Shown one piece after another: positions 45,166 to 53,928 of a stretch of 64,000 nucleotides of DNA. Origin of the DNA: Flavobacterium sp. KMS (GTDB lineage Bacteria > Bacteroidota > Bacteroidia > Flavobacteriales > Flavobacteriaceae); contig NZ_JSYP01000003.1 of the NCBI RefSeq assembly GCF_000813005.1, forward strand, positions 1 through 64,000. The letters are read 5' to 3'. Within the stretch, counting starts at the first letter, position 1. Each line of letters opens with the position of its first letter. The notes below the pieces were generated by a model. It was not told the DNA's origin and made no database searches. It saw only the letters and a list, made by a program, of their open reading frames with translations. The position numbers and the translations under genes were made by a program.

Positions 45166-45744
45166 TTAAATGGTATGTGATTTTATACGATTAGTTATTC
45201 TTATTATATCATTTTGTAATTCAATAATTCGTAACCTTAATTCATTGTCATCAAATCCTAAATTTAAAGATGAATTAAGATTCTGAATTAGTTCATTTGC
45301 GTGATTATATTTTTTTGCAAAATAATCAGCGTGAAATTCATTTTCAAGTTGAATTTGGGAGTTGACAACATTTAAATTATTTAAACTAACACCTCTTGAC
45401 AAAGCTTGTAATGGAGTTAGTTTTATTCCATATTCATTTACAATATGTCCAATTTCATGCAATACAACAGATGTAAGATTTGCATTATACCTTGAGCATA
45501 ATTCCTCATTTATAATTATTAAATGAATATGATTATCATTATGAAGAAAGGATTGTGTTATACCAAAACTTTTATCTATTGCAGGTGAAATTCTTCCAGA
45601 ATAATTTTGCATTGCATCCTTAAGATTAATAATAAAAATTTGGTCTGATATAGTAGGTGCATTTTCTTCAAAATCAATATTATTCACAATATTGATTGAG
45701 GCACGTAGATTTTCAGATATTGTTGTATCAATTAGATATTGCAT
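45166..45744 (-). CDS. putative zinc metallopeptidase-like protein (HEIGH motif)
   Basis: A 192-residue protein with SVVLHEIGHIVNEYG near residue 95 (HExxH), and downstream ENEFHADYFAKKYN, giving an Asp/Glu suited as third zinc ligand. The order HExxH then E-x2-HADxFA is like M48- or ImmA-type peptidases. No signal peptide is visible, so it is likely cytoplasmic. ImmA-type peptidases control mobile elements by cleaving repressors, which would suit this location, but no repressor gene is adjacent. Confidence 0.65.
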   Translation of the reverse strand: MQYLIDTTISENLRASINIVNNIDFEENAPTISDQIFIINLKDAMQNYSGRISPAIDKSFGITQSFLHNDNHIHLIIINEELCSRYNANLTSVVLHEIGHIVNEYGIKLTPLQALSRGVSLNNLNVVNSQIQLENEFHADYFAKKYNHANELIQNLNSSLNLGFDDNELRLRIIELQNDIIRITNRIKSHTI

Positions 45745-45814
45745 TGATATGTCTTTTCATATTTATATTTTAGTGTTTCAATTCTTAAAACAGTTGTTTT
45801 GAGTCCTTTTTGTG

Positions 45815-46060
45815 CTAATAATTAATTCCTTTTTCTTGAAAATAATTTTTGATTGCATCACAAGTCTCATAATCTTCACGTTCGATAGCTATTTGATAAA
45901 CAGCTTTTAAGTGTTCAATTGGTGGATTTATTTTTTTTAAAGCATCTATTCTGTCTTCTTTATTCGGAATACTTCTGCAAATTGCAGAAATTGTAGTTGC
46001 TAAAGCAATATATATTTGATTTAAGCTATTTGATAATTCTTCATTCTCCATTTTGGACAT
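45815..46060 (-). CDS. small helical hypothetical protein
   Basis: An 81-residue acidic helical protein (NSLNQIYIALATTISAICRS ... YETCDAIKNYFQEKG). No family recognised. It may start at the second Met (46051). It lies 70 bp upstream of the HEIGH gene on the same strand, and the two may be co-expressed. Confidence 0.5.
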   Translation of the reverse strand: MSKMENEELSNSLNQIYIALATTISAICRSIPNKEDRIDALKKINPPIEHLKAVYQIAIEREDYETCDAIKNYFQEKGINY

Positions 46061-46277
46061 TTTAAGTGTTTTTATGATTGTTAAAATTTAATTATATTTT
46101 ATTGAATTCTTCTATTATTTTGCATTACAACTACCATTCTTATACATAGTGCGTTTGTAAATAAATTAACCCTTTATTCGGATTTGCCACATCTCAAATT
46201 AAAATTAACTTTCTATTAAACCTATTCTATAAATCCCTTGAACCTTTGAAGTAGCTTTTACAAACAGTTACTATCTT

Positions 46278-46598
46278 TTAAATAGTCAATTTAGATATTA
46301 AATCTGATAAATAATTTATTTCCTGAAATCGATTTTCATCATCAATTTTAATTGGGAAATTATCAATAAACGCTTTATCCTCAATTTTTATGTAAGGAAG
46401 TAAATAAGCTAGTTCAACTAAAGCTCTATCAGTTATAAGTTCATTTTCACCAGCCTCCATTTTAGCTTTATTTACCGTTGCTCTTAGTGGATACCATTTT
46501 CCTTTATAAAAAAATGCTCTTACAGCATTTCCCTTATTGAATTCCAATAGACCTTGGTTACAAATCTCCATTGCTGAATTTAAATTAGCGATTGTCAT
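46278..46598 (-). CDS. hypothetical protein with basic KGKWYPLR segment
   Basis: A 106-residue protein with FYKGKWYPLRATVNKAKMEAG near residue 28 and an acidic helical tail. I do not recognise the family. The segment recalls DNA-system accessory proteins, but this is not enough for a call. The ATG at 46598 is chosen over an upstream GTG (46634) that would overlap the previous gene. It lies 19 bp after the three-helix membrane protein gene, suggesting one transcript. Confidence 0.55.
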   Translation of the reverse strand: MTIANLNSAMEICNQGLLEFNKGNAVRAFFYKGKWYPLRATVNKAKMEAGENELITDRALVELAYLLPYIKIEDKAFIDNFPIKIDDENRFQEINYLSDLISKLTI

Positions 46599-46617
46599 AT
46601 TTATAAATTGTATTAAA

Positions 46618-47046
46618 TTAAAATAGCTTATCACTAAATTCGACTACGACAATAATAAACCCAGAAATAAATGCTCCAAGAAATGTTACAACTTGCCAAA
46701 TAAAGTAAGAATATGTTTTTTTTCCTAATTCCTTTGCCTGTGTGCGATCTTTCTCAATTCCATTTCTTTGATCTGTTTCTCTTTTGCGAGCAATTTGCGC
46801 TGTAAGTTTAAAATCATCAAGCCTATTTAGCATTACAATAAACCCAAGAATAATTGAGATTATAATAAGCATGAAACATACGCATATGAAGAATTTTTGT
46901 ATATTGTTTAAACATCCACAAGTTTCTAAGAATTTAACATAAAATCCTAGTAATGCAACGCTTAATAATATTATTAAGTTATTGGCAAAACCTAACTGCG
47001 TAATTCTAATATTTTGCCATCTAATGTAACTTTCGTTTTCATTCAT
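46618..47046 (-). CDS. membrane protein with three predicted helices
   Basis: A 142-residue protein with hydrophobic segments at about 20-40, 53-73 and 113-137. A charged cytoplasmic-type loop with TAQIARKRETDQRNGIEKDR lies between the second and third. No family recognised. It lies 66 bp downstream of the Rad50-like ATPase gene on the same strand, so it may be an accessory membrane component of that system. Confidence 0.55.
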   Translation of the reverse strand: MNENESYIRWQNIRITQLGFANNLIILLSVALLGFYVKFLETCGCLNNIQKFFICVCFMLIIISIILGFIVMLNRLDDFKLTAQIARKRETDQRNGIEKDRTQAKELGKKTYSYFIWQVVTFLGAFISGFIIVVVEFSDKLF

Positions 47047-47112
47047 TTTAAAACTTAAATTATTGTAAATACTAAACTAACTCCTAGTAGTATTAGGCTA
47101 TCGTTTTTTTTG

Positions 47113-48831
47113 TTATTCAATTAAAAATAGTGTCTCTTGCAAATATTCTTTTTGCTTATCATTTAAAGTATTTAATAAAGATCTTTCATTTGTTAAATTG
47201 GTTAAAATTAAGTTAGCCTCATCATTCATTATTTCTTTATTATATTCAGATGCAGTTTTTGCATTTTTCTCAGATTCTGCAAAAGAAAAGATTAGTTGAT
47301 TGTTACTTGGCTTGTTTTTGTATATAAATTCAAGTATTAATTTTCGGTTGTCTTCATCGATATCTTCTTTGAAAACTGCATCCATCATAAATGGGAATAT
47401 GTGAACATACTCTGTTTTTTCAATTAATTTATTAAAAGCAAAATAATAGGCAAGTAAAGTCTTTAATAATTCAACTCCTTGTTTTGGAAATATCTTCATC
47501 TGATACAATAATAAGTATAACTCATTATCAAAAGATTTCACATTTAACTCATTAAGAAAATCTTTGAAATATCCCTTAAAAATATAATCTTTATTATTAC
47601 GCTCTTTTCTTAATTCATCATCTGTTTTAAAGGCTTCTAACTCTTTATTTTTCTTATTTAACTCTATTGTAGTTTCTCCTATTTGAGACAAAATATTATT
47701 TGATAATTGAATTTTAGTTTTGTTATCTAACCAGGAAGTGAATGTTAAATCAGCGATTTTGTATTCATGCAGGATTGAATAGTCCGTTGAAACAATTTCT
47801 TTTTTTGCCGACATAGCAGTTTCTAAACTATTAATTGCCCCTTTTATTTCTTTAATTTCGTTTTTCAGCTTAGCAATTTCTGATTCTGTATTATTGAAGT
47901 CTTGATAATATTTATAAATATCTTCTATGGAACTTGGCAAATTTTGACGACAAGTTGGACAATCATTTTCTACTGGATTCTCTGTTTTTAGAGCTTTTTT
48001 AACTACTTTAAGAATTTTTAATCTTTCTTCAATAAATGTTAACTTATTACATTTTGTTAAATACTCTTTCTCTATTTGTATAAGCTCATCTTTGTTTTTC
48101 TTGTAGGATTCTATATATTCAACAGACTTAGCAACAAACGATTCATCTTTTAATTTTGAAAGTTTAAAATCATCATCATATTTCTCCGTATCTGTTAAAA
48201 ATTTTATTCTAGCTTCAAAATTTTTCTTATCTTTTTCTAATTCTTGTTTTTTTAACCTATCAAATTCGTTCGTTATTCCAAGATAATAATCATAATAGTC
48301 CACTTTAAAATTTCTAAAAAAATCCAAACCTCTGAAAGATTTCAAAGCCAAAACCCATCCGTAATCTTGTGAGACATAGTATGGCAAAAACATTGCCTCT
48401 AACGAGGCTAATTTATATTCTCCGGATGATTCTAAATTTAAATTAAAACCAATTAATTTACTTAAATACTCTTTAAGTAAAATATGTTCCCTTGAATTAT
48501 TTGCTCCAATACCAGAATATTTAATTAATGGAAGATTTTCTCTTTTTATATATATGAATTCGTTATCTCTAATAATAGTTAAATTTTCGTCATTACCTTT
48601 CTTTAAAACAAAGTCAAGTCTAAAAATCACTCCTTCATCTAAAATTTCAAATAATTTGTGTTTTTCATCATTAATACCAAATGTGTATTGTATAGCCTGT
48701 ATTACAGTGCTTTTTCCCGACGTGTTTTTTCCGTGAATTATGTTTATACCTTCATCAAATTCTGTGAAGAAACTTGTGTTATTTTTTTCACAATAGATAA
48801 AGAAGTTTTTATAGATTAATTGAGTTCTCAT
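47113..48831 (-). CDS. Rad50/SMC-like coiled-coil ATPase (Lamassu LmuB or ABC-3C type)
   Basis: A 572-residue ATPase. The N-terminus is an ABC/SMC head with Walker A HGKNTSGKSTVIQAI (Lys40). Two long coiled-coil stretches (about 190-290 and 300-420) flank a zinc-hook-like CPTC at residues 291-294. The C-terminal head holds the hydrophobic strand HIFPFMMDAVFKE, a Walker B-like position. Such compact SMC proteins paired with a nuclease are the core of Lamassu and ABC-three-component defence systems, where the ATPase senses foreign DNA ends or structures. The gene starts 2 bp after the stop of the DUF4297-like gene. Confidence 0.8.
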   Translation of the reverse strand: MRTQLIYKNFFIYCEKNNTSFFTEFDEGINIIHGKNTSGKSTVIQAIQYTFGINDEKHKLFEILDEGVIFRLDFVLKKGNDENLTIIRDNEFIYIKRENLPLIKYSGIGANNSREHILLKEYLSKLIGFNLNLESSGEYKLASLEAMFLPYYVSQDYGWVLALKSFRGLDFFRNFKVDYYDYYLGITNEFDRLKKQELEKDKKNFEARIKFLTDTEKYDDDFKLSKLKDESFVAKSVEYIESYKKNKDELIQIEKEYLTKCNKLTFIEERLKILKVVKKALKTENPVENDCPTCRQNLPSSIEDIYKYYQDFNNTESEIAKLKNEIKEIKGAINSLETAMSAKKEIVSTDYSILHEYKIADLTFTSWLDNKTKIQLSNNILSQIGETTIELNKKNKELEAFKTDDELRKERNNKDYIFKGYFKDFLNELNVKSFDNELYLLLYQMKIFPKQGVELLKTLLAYYFAFNKLIEKTEYVHIFPFMMDAVFKEDIDEDNRKLILEFIYKNKPSNNQLIFSFAESEKNAKTASEYNKEIMNDEANLILTNLTNERSLLNTLNDKQKEYLQETLFLIE

Positions 48832-48833
48832 CT

Positions 48834-49925
48834 TTATTTTTCTTTAATATATAATACTTCAAAAAGTGAAGCAAATAAGATTGCTTTAATTTGTAATTCA
48901 TTAAAATTTGTAGTGCAAGTACTTTGAAATATATCAAATAATTCAATTACATTTTCTTCTTCTGAATAAGTTGTAACATTTCCAATTTGCTCTTTGGTGA
49001 ATTGCAATATTTTTTGATGTTCAGCTTCTTGAATACTTTTAAATAAATCAAATGCACTATCAAAAGCTAATTCAAAAATTTCCTTTTCAATTGGTTTGAT
49101 TCGTAATTTTAAAGAAATTTCAGTTTTTCTTAAATGCCAATAATCAAAACATTTTGATTTAGTTGTTAAAACTTTTAATGCATTTTCTATTTTATCACTT
49201 TCAACTCTTTTTGTTTTATCTAACAACTGGACTTCATTTCCGTGATTATATATTCCCTCAATTTTTCTAAAAAGACTAATAAGTGAATCTATTGCTGCTC
49301 TTTTGTCAAAAATTTTATTTCCAAAAACCTCACTAATTTTACCTTCTAATTGATTTTCTTGTTCTTTTGCAGTTGTCGTAAAAGGTATCCATAAAAAATT
49401 CAATTTATCTAATTGATCGTGAAGATTAGTTTCTGTGATGCTTGCTTTAAAATGCTCTTGGATATCAGTATGTAAATTTCCAAATTGTATGTTTGGATTA
49501 TCATTTTTTATAGAAATACTAATATCAGGTTTGTTGGCTTTTTTTGGATATTTTTTCTTTATTTCAATAGTTTGATTAGTTGAAAAATAGAGAATATGTT
49601 TGTATTGCTCAGATTTCGAAATTTTGTCTAAAATTAACTTTTTGCCTGTTTTTAAAAGTTTGTTTAAAATTTCAAATAACTCAGGATTTGCTCGCCAAAT
49701 ACTGGGCGATTTCTTCTTAGATTGATATGCTTCAATTAAATCAACTTCTTCTTTTTCATTTAGAAAACAAAACAAAAAATCATCATGATGTTCAAGACAA
49801 ATAAAATAGTTTTTATCTTGAAACTTATTAATATAATTATCTAAAAGTAAATAAATAGCAGTATTTCTCTGTAATGCAAATCCATTATGAGCGTCTGGTC
49901 CTGAATTTATTGTTTTATCTATCAT
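48834..49925 (-). CDS. DUF4297/Cap4-type nuclease-like protein (Lamassu LmuA-like)
   Basis: A 363-residue protein. The N-terminus (SGPDAHNGFALQRNTAIYLL) followed by CLEHHDDFLF (Asp48/49) and LIEAYQSKKK (Glu65, Gln68-x-Lys70) matches the arrangement of the DUF4297/Cap4 double-stranded DNA endonuclease domain, a PD-(D/E)XK relative with a QxK variant. The last 160 residues are helical and could replace a separate middle component. It directly precedes the Rad50-like ATPase gene (2-bp gap), so the two form one unit. Assignment to Lamassu-Cap4 is by architecture; no third Lmu gene is evident. Confidence 0.72.
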   Translation of the reverse strand: MIDKTINSGPDAHNGFALQRNTAIYLLLDNYINKFQDKNYFICLEHHDDFLFCFLNEKEEVDLIEAYQSKKKSPSIWRANPELFEILNKLLKTGKKLILDKISKSEQYKHILYFSTNQTIEIKKKYPKKANKPDISISIKNDNPNIQFGNLHTDIQEHFKASITETNLHDQLDKLNFLWIPFTTTAKEQENQLEGKISEVFGNKIFDKRAAIDSLISLFRKIEGIYNHGNEVQLLDKTKRVESDKIENALKVLTTKSKCFDYWHLRKTEISLKLRIKPIEKEIFELAFDSAFDLFKSIQEAEHQKILQFTKEQIGNVTTYSEEENVIELFDIFQSTCTTNFNELQIKAILFASLFEVLYIKEK

Positions 49926-50081
49926 TTTTCAATTTTTCTCTTTTAAATTTTAGCCCGATGTTCCACAAACTACAGCGGGTTTGGTGTAAGTTGAAATTTA
50001 TCTTTCGATTTTTATAAAACTTCTAAAAACAAAAAAAACAGTTCTCGTCAAGCCAATTTTCCAAATCATCATTGAGAAGTG

Positions 50082-51095
50082 TTAGGTGACGTTAATTGAC
50101 CAATTAAATTGTGGTGTTTGCTTTATAATATCCGCAAATTTTTCAAACGCATTTTTAAACCATTCGCTTATTTCAAAATCAGCTTCTTCATTATTTAAAT
50201 AAATTGATATATCTTTTTTAAGTTCAATAGATATTCCATTACTTTTAATTTCAATATTAAAACCTCCTAAATTTAGTTTTGAATATTCTGTAAATTCAGA
50301 GAATTTTTTGTTTGATTTATCTATCCAAATTCCAACATAAATATTAGGAGTTTGTAATTGAAAACCATACTTCAATTCTGACCATCCTGTTTCTGAAATT
50401 ATTTCTTTATAATAATAAATTAGGCGATTATGATTTAAAATTTGCGAGATGGTTCTTCCGTCACTAATCTTAGACGACGTTTTAAATGTATGCTCAAAAG
50501 TTGGCTTAACTCGATCTAAATATCCATTCATTACATTTATAATATTTTGGAGATTATCTAAAGTCATAAAGTCTTTTGCGTTGAAAGTTAGTTCTTGTGC
50601 CATATTATGTGTTTTTAAAAAGTTCAGAAATTCATTTACAAGTTTGTTAGACTGAAATTTTTTTAAAAATTTTGCTATTTGAAACCATCTGAATTGCTGA
50701 AAACTGTGATTTGAAAATTCTTTTTTTTCAAAATATTTTGTGCAATAGAACAGGCTAGTGGTATAGCCGTCATTATTGAATATATCAAGAACTTTACAGT
50801 AACGTTCGATTTGTCTGTTACCTTCTTTAGAATTCACTTTGTTTTCTATAAAGCATAAATGTGTTTCACTTTGTAAAACCATATCTACGATACAATTAGT
50901 ATCGTTTTCAAGTTCATATTTGACTTGAGTTTTTAATTGAAAATCTGATTTAGGTAGTTTTAAGAAATCTTCTATAAATGAAATCTTTATTTCCTCTTCT
51001 AAATTTAATAAACCTGTGAAGACTTCTGTTGTAAAATCTTCTAATGGTGTTTTATAACTATTTCGAATATATAATTTCAGTAATTGGTTTAGCAA
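50082..51095 (-). CDS. PD-(D/E)XK nuclease family protein
   Basis: A 337-residue protein of the PDDEXK_4-like group. TTEVFTGLL near the start supplies an acidic residue, NCIVDMVLQ the Asp, and HLCFIENKVNSKEGNRQIERY the E-x-K plus the Q-helix that follow in this nuclease fold. The C-terminal 150 residues resemble a substrate-binding domain (YGFQLQTPNIYVGIWID). Proteins of this kind are common single-gene residents of defence islands. It precedes the DUF4297/ATPase pair on the same strand with a 156-bp gap, so it is probably independent. Confidence 0.78.
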   Translation of the reverse strand: MLNQLLKLYIRNSYKTPLEDFTTEVFTGLLNLEEEIKISFIEDFLKLPKSDFQLKTQVKYELENDTNCIVDMVLQSETHLCFIENKVNSKEGNRQIERYCKVLDIFNNDGYTTSLFYCTKYFEKKEFSNHSFQQFRWFQIAKFLKKFQSNKLVNEFLNFLKTHNMAQELTFNAKDFMTLDNLQNIINVMNGYLDRVKPTFEHTFKTSSKISDGRTISQILNHNRLIYYYKEIISETGWSELKYGFQLQTPNIYVGIWIDKSNKKFSEFTEYSKLNLGGFNIEIKSNGISIELKKDISIYLNNEEADFEISEWFKNAFEKFADIIKQTPQFNWSINVT

Positions 51096-51383
51096 AATAT
51101 TGATTTTAAAAGTAGGCTAAATATCCGCTATAAAATTTTGCACACCTAACCCAATTAAAGTTTTTATACGAATGCCTGTAGCGTTTTTAATTTATCAAAT
51201 ATAATAGGAAAACATTTAATAAATCGGGTGTAATAAAAATAAAATAATATTTCACAAAAATACCGCAACTACAAAGACATATAGAAACAATGAAAATCAA
51301 TTTAATATAAGAAGAGCTAGAGGGAGAAAAACGGATTTTATAAAGATAATAGGATCTAATTTTCAGCAAAGTTATTCAAACAT

Positions 51384-51620
51384 TCAAATTTCATTTTCAA
51401 ATCCAAACATTAAAGATGTTTCAATTCCTAAGCCAATTGCCAAGGATTTAATGGTGCATATAGTTGGATTTATTACACCTCGCTCAATTCTAGTAATTTG
51501 AGGCAATGAAACTTCTGCCAAGTTGGCAAGTTCCTCTTGGGACATACCTTTTTCTTCTCGCATCTTTTTTAGATGTTTTCCGAATCTTATTAGATAATCT
51601 TTATCCTTGGTATAGATCAA
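51384..51620 (-). CDS. XRE family helix-turn-helix regulator
   Basis: A 78-residue repressor-type protein consisting of one helix-turn-helix domain: GKHLKKMREEKGMSQEELAN then LAEVSLPQITRIERGVINPT. It is divergent from the tandem secreted-protein genes, and a palindrome with a promoter-like box lies between them. It most likely controls that intergenic region. The effector, if any, is unknown. Confidence 0.88.
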   Translation of the reverse strand: MIYTKDKDYLIRFGKHLKKMREEKGMSQEELANLAEVSLPQITRIERGVINPTICTIKSLAIGLGIETSLMFGFENEI

Positions 51621-51677
51621 AGTTTTACAAATTATGATTAATAATGTAAAAATCCTTTAATTATTGGCTAGCTATCT

Positions 51678-51693
51678 AATCATACATGATTAG
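51678..51693. promoter_or_regulatory. palindromic operator candidate for the XRE regulator
   Basis: TAATCAT-AC-ATGATTA is a perfect 7-bp inverted repeat with a 2-bp spacer. It lies in the divergent gap 58 bp upstream of the regulator start and 18 bp before the -7 box at 51711, where a bound repressor would block the rightward promoter. Confidence 0.55.
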
Positions 51694-51710
51694 TTGTTCA
51701 TGTTTTTTAT

Positions 51711-51718
51711 ATATTTGC
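51711..51718 (+). promoter_or_regulatory. -7 promoter box of the tandem secreted-protein genes
   Basis: TATATTTG matches TAnnTTTG. A TTG lies at 51695-51697, closer than the usual -33 spacing. The first ATG (51776) is 57 bases downstream. Confidence 0.45.
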
Positions 51719-51775
51719 CTATGTAATTGTTACAAACTAGCAAAAGGCTTTAAAATCTTAAACCAAATTATTATT

Positions 51776-52342
51776 ATGAAAATTGATCTATCCACAACAA
51801 GAACTATTACTTTATTACTATTTATGAGCAGTATTGGATACGCTCAAGTGTCAGCTTTACCTAACGCTCCACAACATGAAGCTAGTAATCAAGCCTATCA
51901 ACGAGAACTGTCCGAAGAATACACTGAATCTAAATTTCAAGGAGAAGAAGAAATTGAGCTTACAGAATCAAGTAGCAGTCTTGGTATGATAAAGACTGAA
52001 AATGGGTGGGAAGCCATCAATAATAAGAATAAAGTAACAACTGTAAACAACAATAAAACAATTATTAATAGAAAACAATTTATTGGCAATTACACCGTGA
52101 AAATGAATATAGACGGTATGAATTCAACTTTTTATGCGGATGTGAGTATAGTAAAAGGGAAGTTGAAATTTGTTGTGAATGAGGGTGGTTCAATAAACTC
52201 TTATTATGAAGAGACATCAATTAAAGAGATTCAAAAGAACATTCAATATGACTTTAACGCTAATGATTTAGACAGCGGAAGTAGTCGTACATATCATTTC
52301 AAGAAAAAAGGCAATCGTTTTGAACTAAAATTTAATTACTAG
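51776..52342 (+). CDS. secreted protein, paralogue of the next gene
   Basis: A 188-residue protein with a signal peptide (TRTITLLLFMSSIGYAQ). A variable acidic region is followed by a C-terminal domain of about 90 residues beginning YTVKMNIDGMNSTFYADVSI and ending FKKKGNRFELKFNY. The same domain makes up most of the next gene product. The frame is open from 51686, but the signal peptide begins at the ATG at 51776. No family recognised. Repeated secreted genes with their own regulator suggest surface-exposed or interaction proteins. Confidence 0.65.
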   Translation: MKIDLSTTRTITLLLFMSSIGYAQVSALPNAPQHEASNQAYQRELSEEYTESKFQGEEEIELTESSSSLGMIKTENGWEAINNKNKVTTVNNNKTIINRKQFIGNYTVKMNIDGMNSTFYADVSIVKGKLKFVVNEGGSINSYYEETSIKEIQKNIQYDFNANDLDSGSSRTYHFKKKGNRFELKFNY

Positions 52343-52384
52343 GGTAAAAAATCTATTTAGTGATTCCATTTGAAAAAATAGGAC

Positions 52385-52416
52385 TGTAATCTTAAAACTA
52401 AAGAGTAAAAAACTAT
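52385..52416 (+). repeat. conserved leader, copy 1
   Basis: TGTAATCTTAAAACTAAAGA followed by GTAAAAAACTAT, directly before the gene at 52432. A closely similar stretch (TGTAATCGAAAAACCTAAAG...) lies at 52893-52925 before the gene at 52940. Confidence 0.6.
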
Positions 52417-52431
52417 TATAAATTTTTAGAT

Positions 52432-52833
52432 ATGAAACCACACAATAGACTATTATTAGTAATACTAATGCTAATATCTATTTGTTTATATATCAGCTTA
52501 AATCCTCTTAAATCAGGCTTAATTGGGATTTTTGATAAAAACACGAAACACGAAATTAATCGAGAAATATTTGCTGACAGTTACGCTGTAAAAATGAACA
52601 TTGATGGTTCAAATCCTATTTTTTATGTTAACGTAAGAGCGATAGGCGGAAAATTATACTTTACTGTAAACGAGGGAGGAGCAACGGACTTCGATTATGA
52701 CGAAACATCAGCAAAGGAGATTATAAAAAATATAGAATATCGCTTTGAGGCTATTGATACTGATAGCGGAAATAATCGCATATACTGTTTCAAGAAAAAG
52801 GGGAATCGTTTTGAACTGGCATTTAATTATTAG
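52432..52833 (+). CDS. membrane-anchored or secreted protein, paralogue of the previous gene
   Basis: A 133-residue protein with a hydrophobic N-terminal segment (LLLVILMLISICLYISL, signal anchor or uncleaved signal) and then the domain shared with the preceding protein: YAVKMNIDGSNPIFYVNVRA ... FKKKGNRFELAFNY. The aligned part keeps the same order of residues with moderate divergence, so this is a tandem duplication that is not recent. No known family. It is 89 bp after the first paralogue. Confidence 0.65.
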   Translation: MKPHNRLLLVILMLISICLYISLNPLKSGLIGIFDKNTKHEINREIFADSYAVKMNIDGSNPIFYVNVRAIGGKLYFTVNEGGATDFDYDETSAKEIIKNIEYRFEAIDTDSGNNRIYCFKKKGNRFELAFNY

Positions 52834-52892
52834 AATAAAATCCTAGTTTATTAATTGAAAATTGGAGTTCAGAAACCAAAACAAAAACGGGG

Positions 52893-52925
52893 TGTAATCG
52901 AAAAACCTAAAGAGTAGAAAACAAT
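52893..52925 (+). repeat. conserved leader, copy 2
   Basis: Sister of 52385-52416 with the common blocks TGTAATC, AAAAC, TAAAGAGTA and AAAAC. Conservation upstream of unlike coding regions suggests either duplication of whole gene units or a shared regulatory element. Confidence 0.6.
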
Positions 52926-52939
52926 TAATTTTTTAAAAT

Positions 52940-53620
52940 ATGAAAATAATAAAAATTTTATCGGCTGTAACGTTTAGCGTTCTTCTATTTTCTTGCGGAG
53001 GAAAAGGCACTGATAAAGAAGAGAAAAGCACAGACAAAAAAAATGAAGATATTATTGCAGATTGTAATTGTTCTGAACTTACTGAAGCTGATGGTGAACT
53101 TAAAGGTGTGACAAAAAAAGGGAGCAAAGAGTTATATACAGGTGTTTGTATAATAAAGGATCAATATGACACAATAACTAATAAAAATACATTTAAAAAT
53201 GGCTGGCTGGTGAACGAAATAGTGAAAGAAAAAATAGGCAATGAATACATAATCACTAAAGATATTGATTATGAAAATGGAGAACCAGACACTTATAAAT
53301 ATGTGAAAACTGAGGAAAACAATAGTGCTAAGTTGACCTTTGTTAAAAATTACAAAGAAAACAAAAACAAGAAAGCAATCTTAGATTATAATATCACAAT
53401 ATTCTCTGGAGAAAAATTCAGCTTAGCAGTAAGTACACATTACAGAGATGGCGAAGAGTTTTCACATAAAAATGCTTCTCCACAGCCTGTTTGTATGCTA
53501 AATTCTTATGAAACTATTGATGGTGGTTGGAGATTGGATAATCTTTCTCAAGATAGACTTTATGAAGTTTTAGATGATTTAAAAAAAGAAATTCCACATT
53601 TTAATTACTGGAAAAACTAA
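52940..53620 (+). CDS. lipoprotein with MORN-like segment
   Basis: A 226-residue lipoprotein. The signal peptide ends in the lipobox LLFSC (Cys19), followed by a charged linker (GGKGTDKEEKSTDKKNE). The central stretch ELYTGVCIIKDQYDTITNKN and TFKNGWLVNEIVKEK resembles MORN-type or toxin-antitoxin-repeat strands. The rest is not recognised. It is third in the rightward run after two paralogues and ends before two terminators. Confidence 0.62.
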   Translation: MKIIKILSAVTFSVLLFSCGGKGTDKEEKSTDKKNEDIIADCNCSELTEADGELKGVTKKGSKELYTGVCIIKDQYDTITNKNTFKNGWLVNEIVKEKIGNEYIITKDIDYENGEPDTYKYVKTEENNSAKLTFVKNYKENKNKKAILDYNITIFSGEKFSLAVSTHYRDGEEFSHKNASPQPVCMLNSYETIDGGWRLDNLSQDRLYEVLDDLKKEIPHFNYWKN

Positions 53621-53640
53621 AAGATAAAATTATCAATAAA

Positions 53641-53669
53641 AAAAGCGGGAAGATTTTCTCGCTTTTTTT
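53641..53669 (+). terminator. terminator of the secreted-protein run
   Basis: AAAAGCGGGAA (53641-53651) pairs with TTCTCGCTTTT (53656-53666) with one G-T pair, followed by TTT. Confidence 0.75.
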
Positions 53670-53787
53670 ATGAATTACAATTTTATAAAACTAAAAAATC
53701 TAATAATAATAAGTAAAAAATTACAGGTAATTTTATGTCATTCTATTTGATTGAAAAAAAATCAAACTGAATAGTATTGTAAAAATG

Positions 53788-53821
53788 AAAGCGATTTGAT
53801 ATTAGTCAAATCGCTTTTTTT
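53788..53821. terminator. second hairpin terminator in the convergent gap
   Basis: AAAGCGATTTGA (53788-53799) and TCAAATCGCTTT (53806-53817) with a T-run to 53822. On the minus strand the A-rich side gives a weaker T-run (ATTTTT). It lies 107 bp past the stop of the polymerase-like gene and may serve both directions. The 308-bp gap holds nothing else that I can support. Confidence 0.7.
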
Positions 53822-53928
53822 ATTGTTTGGGTTGAATAGAGCGTTTTTGGGAGGTTATTTTGCAAAACTTATAACTATGCTTTATGATGGAATTTGGCTT
53901 TATTAGGGAGCGAATTTTGAATTGCGTA

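Noticed and set aside
51187..51369. 60-codon open frame on the minus strand
   Set aside because: Aromatic- and Ser-rich low-complexity translation, no upstream signal, no neighbours in coupling distance.
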